Shown here: piece by piece, positions 1-6,687 of the stretch | Layout: each line of letters begins with the position of its first letter | Position numbering within the stretch: the stretch's first letter is position 1 | From: Candidatus Benthicola azotiphorus | GTDB taxonomy: Bacteria; Gemmatimonadota; Gemmatimonadetes; Palauibacterales; Palauibacteraceae | DNA: 9,391 bases | Direction of reading: 5' to 3' | Assembly: GCA_947581745.1 (NCBI GenBank) | Contig: CANPVW010000212.1 | Span: forward strand, 1 to 9,391 | Translations under genes and position numbers: made by a program | The notes under the pieces: model-generated | Database searches by the model: none | What the model was told of the DNA's origin: nothing | The model's input: only the letters and a program-made list of their open reading frames with translations

Positions 1-372
1 TCCGATGACGGCGTTCGAGAGGACGATCGCGCCCATGCCGATCAGACAGCCGTCCTCGATGTCGCACGCGTGGATGATGGCCCGGTGTCCGATCCCGACC
101 CGGTCGCCGACGTGGCAGGGCCGGTCCACGTCGACATGCACCATCGAGAGGTCCTGGATGTTGGTTCCCGCGCCGATCCGGATCGGCGCGATGTCCCCAC
201 GCAGCACGCACTGGTACCACACGCTGCTGTCGGACCCCAGGGTGACATCCCCTCTGACGACAGCTCCCGGAGCGATCCACGCCGTAGGGTGAACGCTCGG
301 CGCGGCCGCGGTGACGTACTCGAGACGTTCGCCGGCGTCCGCCCCGCCGGCCGGTCGGGCAGCGCCCGTCAT
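1..372 (-). CDS. Gamma-carbonic-anhydrase-like hexapeptide-repeat protein (C-terminus beyond window)
   Basis: The first 124 residues are visible and the frame is open to base 1. They form a left-handed beta-helix of hexapeptide repeats of the YrdA/gamma-carbonic anhydrase type. Seen: R58-G-D60 after VWYQCVL, the NIQD motif with Q73, and three histidines in the metal-ligand positions of the family, H79 (MVHVD), H96 (GHR) and H101 (IHAC), followed by the typical IGMGA turn at 111-115. Family knowledge: these trimers bind zinc or iron between subunits. Some hydrate CO2, while many YrdA/PaaY-like members have weak, no or other activity, so carbonic anhydrase activity is not certain. The ATG (372-370) overlaps the TGA of the amidase (371-369) by 4 bp, so translation is probably coupled and the gene is the last visible member of the operon. 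There is no AGGAGG, only a G-rich stretch. The about 17 residues before the first repeat contain no signal peptide, so it is likely cytoplasmic. Confidence 0.85.
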   Translation of the reverse strand, partial: MTGAARPAGGADAGERLEYVTAAAPSVHPTAWIAPGAVVRGDVTLGSDSSVWYQCVLRGDIAPIRIGAGTNIQDLSMVHVDVDRPCHVGDRVGIGHRAIIHACDIEDGCLIGMGAIVLSNAVIG

Positions 373-2315
373 CGGCCGCCCCCGGCGCCCGCTCCCGCCC
401 CCGAATCCCGGAGGGCCGTCTCGAGAAAGTCCCGTATCCCCTGCATGACGCCGCGGGCGTAGCGGGCCTGGAACTCCGGGTCCTTCAGGGCCGCCTCCTG
501 GTCGGGCATCATCATGAACGCTCCCTCGGTGAGGACCGACGGCATCCACGCCATGCGGCACACCGCCAGGTTGCCCCAGTACACCCCGAGGTCCCTCAGC
601 CGCATGGAGTCCAGCATGCCCTCCTGCACCGTAGTCGCCAGGAGACGCGAGTGCGGGTGATAGTAGTACGTGCTCGTCCCCTCCCGTCCGAAAGGTCGAA
701 CGCCGTCCGGGAGAGAGTTGTTGTGGATCGACACGTAGAGCTCCCCGCCGGCGGCGATCGCCGCTGCCGTCCGCTCGTACAGTCCCATCGGCAGCGTGTC
801 GCGACGGATCAGGATGGGCTGGGCGCCCGCCTCGGCCAGCATTCGCTCCAGCGCGAGGCCGATCCCGAGGTTGGCATGGCCCTCGTAATAGCCGGAAGGT
901 CCGGTCGCTCCGGCGCCCGGATGTCCCGGATCGATCACGATGCGCCGGCCCGCCAGCGGATTCAGAGAATCGATCCGGGGCATTCGCCGGATCTCGAGCA
1001 CCAGCTCGGCCCGGTCCCGGTCGAGGGGCCGGTAGGTCGTCCGGAAGCCCCACACGGGCTCCGTCAGCCTCACGGTGAGCCGGTATCGCTCGCCTGGCAG
1101 CTGCATCCACCGGACTTCCTCGACGGCCCGGCTCCCTGCGCCCTGCGCGACGCGATCGGTGTGGCCGATCGCCCCGAACAGCGTCAGCTCGACGCTTCGG
1201 CCGTCCGGCTCCTCGACCTGGAGGGGCAGCGCCGCGGACAACGGGATCTTGAGCTCGACCCGATCCGCGCGCACCTGGAACTGGAGATCTCCCACCAGGC
1301 TGCGCGGCTTTCCTGCGTTCCGGGGCGCGGGGCGGGTGTCCTCCGCCGCCACCCAGGCCACGAGGTCGGGCGCGAGCCGGATACGCAGCTGATCGCCTTC
1401 CCGTCCGCTCACTTCCGCGCGGGTCCCGACCGGGAACCGCCAGCGGTAGGGACCGTAGGGTGACGGTCTGCCGATCACGATGCCGTTGGTGCCGCTGACC
1501 GAATCGGGTAGCTCGACCAGCTCCACGATCGGGAGGCGCCTCGGGTCCAGCAGACGCAGAGGATACTCGAACTCGCGCCGCGTCTCGACGGCGCCGTCCG
1601 AGAGCAGGAAGGCCGCCGTGAGAGGGACCGTTTCGCCGCGCCAGTCGCAGGCGTCGGCCGTGCACGCCGCGGCGTGGAACTCGCCGGCCGGGATGCTCGC
1701 CGAGTACTGCCCGGCGACCGGGCCTTCCACGAGAGACACCCTGCCCGACTGCGCCTCGAGGCGAGCCTCCATCCCGGGGGCGCCCCTGAACGACAGCTCC
1801 AGGTCCTCGTCCGGAAGCACCCAACGCTCCATCGGAGCCGAGACGGAGGCCGAGTCGATCCACGGGGTGCCCGGCTCGCCCTCGTAAGGCGCCGGGGGCA
1901 GGAGGATCGGGTGACTCAGCGTGTCCACCTCGGCGCCGCGTCGCGCGACGAGCTGGTAATAGGCGGTATCTCCGGAGGTGGCGGGAGGCACGGGCAGCCA
2001 TGCCAGAAACGTGCCGTTGGGCTCCACCTCGACGAACGCGCCATCGATGATCAGGGTCGCGTCGCCGGTTCCCACGGTACCGTGGATGAAGTTGGTGTCC
2101 GAGACGGCGATCCTCTGCAGGGAGTCCGGATACTGGACGTGCAGGTGCAGCGGTCCGGTGACCTGCGGGATCGGGGGAAGCGTGTTCTCCAGCACGCCTG
2201 CCGGAGCGGCGCTCGGCGGCCCCCCGGCGCTGGCGCAGCCGGAGGCGAGGAAGACCAGGGCCCCCATCGCCAGCTGCGCGGCACGGGTTTCTGCACGGTG
2301 GAAGCGAGCGTTCAT
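369..2315 (-). CDS. Lipoprotein N-acetylmuramoyl-L-alanine amidase (Amidase_3 family)
   Basis: This 648-residue zinc amidase should cut the bond between MurNAc and L-Ala of the stem peptide. Residues 1-27 are a lipoprotein signal: RAETR, a hydrophobic stretch, then LASG-C27, so the mature protein is probably lipid-anchored. Residues about 55-140 look like an Ig-like beta-sandwich. Residues 141-260 are beta-rich and unassigned, with a possible disulphide between C218 and C223. Residues about 275-330 resemble a bacterial SH3 domain, and about 343-447 an AMIN-like beta domain. The catalytic domain is about 457-632, with DPGH (H465), E478 in YYEGH, H531 in SIHNN, and catalytic E597 in LTEGAF. These match the Amidase_3 zinc ligands H/E/H and the general-base Glu. 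The last 10 residues are a Gly/Ala tail. Ordinary AmiA/AmiC enzymes are about 290-420 residues, so the front half is extra. The ATG lies 17 bp after the symporter stop and has no clear Shine-Dalgarno. M17 is a poorer start because it would shorten the signal's n-region. The stop overlaps the next gene by 4 bp. Confidence 0.92.
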   Translation of the reverse strand: MNARFHRAETRAAQLAMGALVFLASGCASAGGPPSAAPAGVLENTLPPIPQVTGPLHLHVQYPDSLQRIAVSDTNFIHGTVGTGDATLIIDGAFVEVEPNGTFLAWLPVPPATSGDTAYYQLVARRGAEVDTLSHPILLPPAPYEGEPGTPWIDSASVSAPMERWVLPDEDLELSFRGAPGMEARLEAQSGRVSLVEGPVAGQYSASIPAGEFHAAACTADACDWRGETVPLTAAFLLSDGAVETRREFEYPLRLLDPRRLPIVELVELPDSVSGTNGIVIGRPSPYGPYRWRFPVGTRAEVSGREGDQLRIRLAPDLVAWVAAEDTRPAPRNAGKPRSLVGDLQFQVRADRVELKIPLSAALPLQVEEPDGRSVELTLFGAIGHTDRVAQGAGSRAVEEVRWMQLPGERYRLTVRLTEPVWGFRTTYRPLDRDRAELVLEIRRMPRIDSLNPLAGRRIVIDPGHPGAGATGPSGYYEGHANLGIGLALERMLAEAGAQPILIRRDTLPMGLYERTAAAIAAGGELYVSIHNNSLPDGVRPFGREGTSTYYYHPHSRLLATTVQEGMLDSMRLRDLGVYWGNLAVCRMAWMPSVLTEGAFMMMPDQEAALKDPEFQARYARGVMQGIRDFLETALRDSGAGAGAGGGR

Positions 2316-2332
2316 TTCGATTCGGTCGTCGG

Positions 2333-4084
2333 TCAGAGTTCTTGCTGAGCGGGGCCATCCGCCACGCGTCGTTCACCCAGGGTCCGCAACCCGACGAGCC
2401 CGGCGACGAGGAGCGCCGCGGATCCGACCGCCAGGCCCGGCTCGGCGAGCATGGCTCCGCCGATCGCGAACATGCCGCCGAACAGAGCAGCGGCCGCCGC
2501 CACGGTGCGCGAGATGTCGTGGCGCAGCAACGTAACCGGTTCGAGCCCGGTGCGCGTGCGGACCACTCCCCAGCCCGCGCCTCCCGGCCTAACCCGGCGG
2601 TAGAAGGCATCCAGCGTGGCGTCGGACTCCGGCCTGGTCAGGTACATGACCGGTATCCACACCGCGGCGGTGCCGAACGCGGTCACCGTGAGTCGGAGGC
2701 CGAATCCCATGCCTCCCCAGACCGGAAGGTACGTGGCCAGCGCGATCCCGAACCCCGCGATCATCGACGCGAGCTCCGCGGAGGCGTTCACCCGCCACCA
2801 GAACCAGCGCAGGATGAGCACCGCGCCAGGCCCCGTGCCGATCGCGATCATGAACCGGAAAACGGTGCCGATGTCGCTGGCGAAGAACGCTGCCGCGCCG
2901 GCGAAGGCCACGATCCCCACCGAGGCGATCCGTCCGAGCGTCACCAGCCGCTTCTGGCTCGCTTCCGGGTCGACGAACCGGGCGTACAGGTCGTTCACCA
3001 GGTAGCTCGCGCCCCAGTTGATCTGGGTCGAGACGGTGGACATGAAGGCCGCCACGAACGAGGCCACGACCAGGCCGAGGGCTCCGGCCGGCAGGTATTC
3101 GAGCATGAGGAGCGGATAGCCCATCTCCGGGTCCTCGAGGTCGGGGAAGACGACGATCGCCACCAGGGCCACCAGGATCCAGGGCCAGGCCCGCACCACG
3201 TAGTGGAGGACGTTGAACAGCCACGCCGCCTTCTCCGCGTCCCGTTCGTCGCGGGCGGCCGACATGCGCTGCACGAACTCCCCGCCCCCGTCGGAGCGGC
3301 GCCACGCCCACCACTGGATGCCGAGGTACGCGAAGAACGTCCCCATCGGCAGGTCCCGAGAGCCTGGCCGGGGAACCATGCGGAGGGCGTCCGAGCGCCC
3401 GATTTCAGCCAGCCCCCGCTTGAGCTCCACCACGCCGCCCACGTCGGCGATCGCGAACCCCGCGACCAGAAGCGCCCCGACCATCGCGAGCGCGAACTGG
3501 AAGAAATCGGTCGCCACGACGCCCCACAGACCGGCCAGTCCGGCGTACAGGAGCACGAAGGCGGACAGGGCCACGACGATCCACAGCCGCTGGTCTCCCG
3601 GCAAGGCGTCCCCGACTCCCCCGAACAGCCCCAGCGCCTCGATCACCTTGCGCATCGCCAGCATCACGTAGCCGATCGCGATGCAGTTGATCGGCACGGC
3701 GAACAGGAAGGCTCGCGTCGCCCTGAGCACCGCCGCGGGGCGGCCTCCGTAGCGGATTTCCGTGATCTCGGCATCGGTCACCACCTCCGCGCGACGCCAC
3801 AGCCGGGCGAAGATGTAGATCAGGAGCAGGTGCGAGAGCGCGAAGGCCCACCACTCCCAGTTGCCGGCGATCCCTCGTCTCGCCACGACGCCAGTGACGT
3901 ACAGCGGCGTGTCTACGCTGAAGGTGGTGGCAGCCATGGAGGTGCCCGCCAGCCACCAGGGGAGAGCGCGCCCGCCGACGAAGAAGTCCACCACCCCACC
4001 GCTCGCGCGGCGCGCCAGCCACAATCCGACGGCCAGCGTGCCGGCGAGGTAGATCCCGACGATCGTCCAGTCAAGCGGTCCCAC
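2333..4084 (-). CDS. Sodium:solute symporter family protein, candidate muropeptide-sugar importer
   Basis: This is a 583-residue polytopic inner-membrane protein of the SSS family (LeuT fold), with about 14-15 hydrophobic segments. The first spans residues 6-25, and there is an extra pair near 527-547 and 550-570 after the core. Seen: FVGGRALPWWLAGTSMAATTFS (about 36-56), matching the unwound TM1 region, and FMSTVSTQINWGAS (347-360), matching the TM8 serines of the Na2 sodium site (S352, T353). GTGPGA lies at 416-421. The family imports sugars, amino acids, sialic acid and other solutes with Na+. The sequence alone does not give the substrate. Its place between nagZ and the amidase makes anhydroMurNAc, GlcNAc-anhydroMurNAc or MurNAc the likeliest cargo (inference). 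Tannerella forsythia offers a precedent for a dedicated MurNAc importer gene (murT) beside murQ. The start is GTG at 4084-4082, chosen because GGAGG (4093-4089) sits 4 nt upstream and the first helix follows at once. The gap to the nagZ stop is 12 bp. Confidence 0.9.
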   Translation of the reverse strand: MGPLDWTIVGIYLAGTLAVGLWLARRASGGVVDFFVGGRALPWWLAGTSMAATTFSVDTPLYVTGVVARRGIAGNWEWWAFALSHLLLIYIFARLWRRAEVVTDAEITEIRYGGRPAAVLRATRAFLFAVPINCIAIGYVMLAMRKVIEALGLFGGVGDALPGDQRLWIVVALSAFVLLYAGLAGLWGVVATDFFQFALAMVGALLVAGFAIADVGGVVELKRGLAEIGRSDALRMVPRPGSRDLPMGTFFAYLGIQWWAWRRSDGGGEFVQRMSAARDERDAEKAAWLFNVLHYVVRAWPWILVALVAIVVFPDLEDPEMGYPLLMLEYLPAGALGLVVASFVAAFMSTVSTQINWGASYLVNDLYARFVDPEASQKRLVTLGRIASVGIVAFAGAAAFFASDIGTVFRFMIAIGTGPGAVLILRWFWWRVNASAELASMIAGFGIALATYLPVWGGMGFGLRLTVTAFGTAAVWIPVMYLTRPESDATLDAFYRRVRPGGAGWGVVRTRTGLEPVTLLRHDISRTVAAAAALFGGMFAIGGAMLAEPGLAVGSAALLVAGLVGLRTLGERRVADGPAQQEL

Positions 4085-4088
4085 GGCG

Positions 4089-4093
4089 CCTCC
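4089..4093 (-). promoter_or_regulatory. Shine-Dalgarno for the symporter GTG start
   Basis: On the minus strand GGAGG stands 4 nt before the GTG at 4084. It lies in the short nagZ-symporter gap and fixes the non-ATG start. The spacing is slightly short but the match is the full core. Confidence 0.6.
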
Positions 4094-4096
4094 GGC

Positions 4097-5548
4097 TCAT
4101 GGCTCCGTGCGCCGTACGAGTGCATCCAGGCGGCGCGCCGCCGCCGGCTCCATGCCCGGTTCCGTGGCCCACGCGCAGAGACCCGGACGGTCCAGGGCGG
4201 CCAGGATTCGCGGGTGACCGAACACGATCGGGAAGGCCCGGCCGCCGGCCATGACGCCCTCGAGCGCGGCCTGCCCCGTGAGGGTCAGCGACGCCGTCCC
4301 CTTCCAGGCCTGCGGCGTCGATGCGACGAGCAGGATGATCGGCGCCTCCGGGTGGCCAGGTCCGGGGGGCAGCACGTTCCAGCCCGCCTGGCGAAGCGCG
4401 TCCCTGAACAGTTCGCCGAACGGCGCACGGGCCGCGTCTTCGCGATCGTCCCAGATCGTGGCCACGCGCACCGGCCCGGCCGGCGACAGCCACGACGGCG
4501 GAACTCCTCCGAAGACCGTGACGCAAGCCTCCGATATGGCGGCCGCAGTCGATGCCGCGTCGCCGCGGATCGGGCCGGCCGGCACGGGTGGGTTCGTGAA
4601 CCGGGCCAGCGTCCGCTCGCTCCGCTGGACGGACTCCGACAGCCGTGCCGCCACTGCTTCCGATTCCTCCGCCGCCCTCTCCACCGCGCCGATCGCCCCG
4701 GCCAGGGCGGGAGGATAGAGGAGGAGGTCGCACCCGGCCGCGAGCGCCGCGACTTCGGGAGCCGACCTCTCCTCTTGCCTCCGCGCGCCGCTCATGTTGA
4801 GCGCGTCCGTCAGCACGAGGCCCTGGAACCCCATGTCGCGGCGCAACAGGTCCACCAGAATCGCGGGCTCGAGGGTGGCGGCGGCATCGCTCGCGAGACC
4901 CGGATACGCCACGTGCGCCGACATGACGCAGGCCACCTCTGCGGCCACCGCCCGGAAGGGCTCGAGGTCCGCCTCGAGAGTCTCCCTCGACGCGCCCACC
5001 TGCGGCAGCTCGGCGTGCGAATCGGTCGTCGTGCGGCCGTGGCCGGGAAAGTGCTTCGCGCAGGCCGCCACTCCCACGTCCTGGCAGGCCTCGATCCACG
5101 CGCGGCCGAGCATCGCCACCCGCTCGGGGTCCGGACCGAAACTGCGCGTTCCCACGATCGGATTCCGCGGCTCCACGTCCAGGTCCAGGACCGGTGCGAG
5201 CGCCAGGTTGAGACCCAGCCCGCGCGCCTCCCGGGCCGTGGTACGCGCCGCGAATCGAACCGCGTCCAGCGCTTCGGGATGGTGGGACAGGGCCCCCGGG
5301 GGAGGAAATGTCGTAAGACCCCGGAGGTGCTGGCCGGCGCCACGTTCCAGGTCCGCCGCCAGCCACAGCGGCCGGTCCGTGGCGTCTAGGATCTCCTCGG
5401 CCACACGGGCCGCCGCGTCCGCCCGCGCACCGAAGAAGATGAACCCGCCGACATCCATTCCGAGGGCGGCGTGGGCACGCCGCAGGATGTCGTCGACCGA
5501 ATCGAAGTCGAACCGCAGCGCCTCGAGAAACAGGCGTCCGGCACTCAA
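4097..5548 (-). CDS. nagZ: Beta-N-acetylglucosaminidase NagZ (GH3) with a C-terminal extension
   Basis: The protein has 483 residues from a TTG start. It should hydrolyse GlcNAc from GlcNAc-1,6-anhydroMurNAc, with or without peptide, in the cytoplasm. Seen in order: the first strand and helix (LEALRFDFDS), GGFIFFG (34-40), DLERG (67-70 region), NLALAPVLDLDVEPRNPIVG (114-133), KHFPGHG (165-171), the D176-S-H178 dyad that NagZ enzymes use as acid/base, and nucleophile D248 in VLTDALNM. The GH3 barrel ends near residue 315. E. coli NagZ is about 340 residues and ends there. Here about 150 more residues follow (about 335-483), alternating hydrophobic strands and helices, like a reduced second GH3 domain. 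The start is inferred: TTG (5548-5546) overlaps the anmK TGA as TTGA, and the next residues already fit the NagZ N-terminus. The first internal Met (31) would remove the first strand. There is no signal peptide and no strong Shine-Dalgarno, so translation probably depends on coupling to anmK. Confidence 0.92.
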   Translation of the reverse strand: MSAGRLFLEALRFDFDSVDDILRRAHAALGMDVGGFIFFGARADAAARVAEEILDATDRPLWLAADLERGAGQHLRGLTTFPPPGALSHHPEALDAVRFAARTTAREARGLGLNLALAPVLDLDVEPRNPIVGTRSFGPDPERVAMLGRAWIEACQDVGVAACAKHFPGHGRTTTDSHAELPQVGASRETLEADLEPFRAVAAEVACVMSAHVAYPGLASDAAATLEPAILVDLLRRDMGFQGLVLTDALNMSGARRQEERSAPEVAALAAGCDLLLYPPALAGAIGAVERAAEESEAVAARLSESVQRSERTLARFTNPPVPAGPIRGDAASTAAAISEACVTVFGGVPPSWLSPAGPVRVATIWDDREDAARAPFGELFRDALRQAGWNVLPPGPGHPEAPIILLVASTPQAWKGTASLTLTGQAALEGVMAGGRAFPIVFGHPRILAALDRPGLCAWATEPGMEPAAARRLDALVRRTEP

Positions 5549-6687
5549 GCCGGCACCCGCTTGCCCAGGATGCGAGGGCCTTCGGCGCCCGTCGCCCAGG
5601 TGAGGTCGATCGGTATCCCTAGGCCGTACTGACGCGCCAGCAGGGCGAAGGCCGCCGCCTCCCTCGCGTCGCCGTTCCACCCCAGGCTGTCCAGTGAGTG
5701 GACCTGAACGGGCTCCAGGTGCACGGCGATCCGCCGCGCGAGCTCCGGGTTCCGGGCCCCGCCGCCGCACAGGTACACGGCGTCGATCTCGAACGGAATC
5801 CACTCGAAGGCGCGCCCCACCGAGGCCGCCGTCACCTCTGTCAGCGTGGCGATCAGGTCTTCCGCCTTCGCCCCGGCCACCCCGGCGAGCCAGCGGCGCA
5901 GGGCCGTACCGCCGAACCGCTCCCGACCGGTGCTGCGGGGCGGCTCCTGCTCGAAGAACGGATCCGCCAGCCACGACTCGACATCGGGCTCGAGCACGCG
6001 CCCGGAGGCCGCCAGCCGACCCTCCGCATCGAACGCCTGGTGTCCGCCGGTCAGGTGGTGCACGGCCCCGTCCACGAGGGCCACCCCGGGGCCCGTGTCG
6101 AAGGCCAGTGGTGCGTCCGCCGACCCGGCGGCCGGGAGCGCCGTGAGGTTCCCCATCCCGCCCAGGTTTACGATCGCGCGGGACTCGGGGCCGGCCAGCA
6201 GCAGTCGGTCGAAGTAGGGGGTGAGCGGCGCGCCCTCTCCACCGGCAGCCACGTCGCGCACCCGGAAATCGGCGATCACGTCGATGCCGGTGCGCTCGGC
6301 GATCACCGCCGCTTCGCCCAGCTGCAGGGTGGCGGCGCGCTTGCCTTCCTTCGGCGGCGCGTGCCAGACCGTCTGGCCGTGACTGCCGATCGCCGTCACG
6401 TCGCGGGCCGCCACTCCCGCCGCGATCAGCGTGTCGCTCACCGCCGTGGCCAGCCGCTCTCCGAGCTCGAAATTCAGGTCGCACAGGTCTCCGGGGCCGC
6501 CGTCGAGCAGGATTCGCCGCATGCGGTCGCGGAACGATGCTTCGAAGGCATACGACTCGAACGCCTGGAGGTGTGCCGGGTCCGGTCGTTCCGCGTCGCC
6601 GCCCAGCTCGACGATCGCCACATCGATCCCGTCGAGCGATGTGCCCGACATCAGGCCGATGAACAGGTCTCCCGCCGGACGGGTCAT
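5545..6687 (-). CDS. anmK: Anhydro-N-acetylmuramic acid kinase
   Basis: This 380-residue cytoplasmic kinase of the ASKHA fold uses ATP and water to open the 1,6-anhydro ring, turning anhydroMurNAc into MurNAc-6-phosphate, the substrate of MurQ encoded just upstream. Seen: GLMSGTSLDGIDVA (11-24), the family signature and phosphate loop; IGSHGQTVWHAP (100-111); LQLGEAAVIAERTG (121-134); ADFRVRD with GGEGAPLTP (139-157); INLGGMGN-like VNLGGMGN (173-180); FDTGPG with the catalytic Asp at D197; and CGGGARNP (307-314) for the adenine side. The length is close to the E. coli enzyme (369). One small difference is V202 after DTGPG, where E. coli has Asn. The ATG at 6687 overlaps the murQ stop as ATGA. 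A strong AGGAGG lies 4 nt upstream, inside the last codons of murQ, so this gene can also be initiated on its own. Its stop overlaps nagZ. Confidence 0.96.
   Translation of the reverse strand: MTRPAGDLFIGLMSGTSLDGIDVAIVELGGDAERPDPAHLQAFESYAFEASFRDRMRRILLDGGPGDLCDLNFELGERLATAVSDTLIAAGVAARDVTAIGSHGQTVWHAPPKEGKRAATLQLGEAAVIAERTGIDVIADFRVRDVAAGGEGAPLTPYFDRLLLAGPESRAIVNLGGMGNLTALPAAGSADAPLAFDTGPGVALVDGAVHHLTGGHQAFDAEGRLAASGRVLEPDVESWLADPFFEQEPPRSTGRERFGGTALRRWLAGVAGAKAEDLIATLTEVTAASVGRAFEWIPFEIDAVYLCGGGARNPELARRIAVHLEPVQVHSLDSLGWNGDAREAAAFALLARQYGLGIPIDLTWATGAEGPRILGKRVPA

Noticed and set aside
2342..5389. Plus-strand open frame of 1015 codons opposite the symporter and nagZ
   Set aside because: Its product is low-complexity and rich in Arg, His, Pro and Gly, with no domain pattern. 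It is antisense to two well-recognised genes, as expected from codon bias in high-GC DNA.
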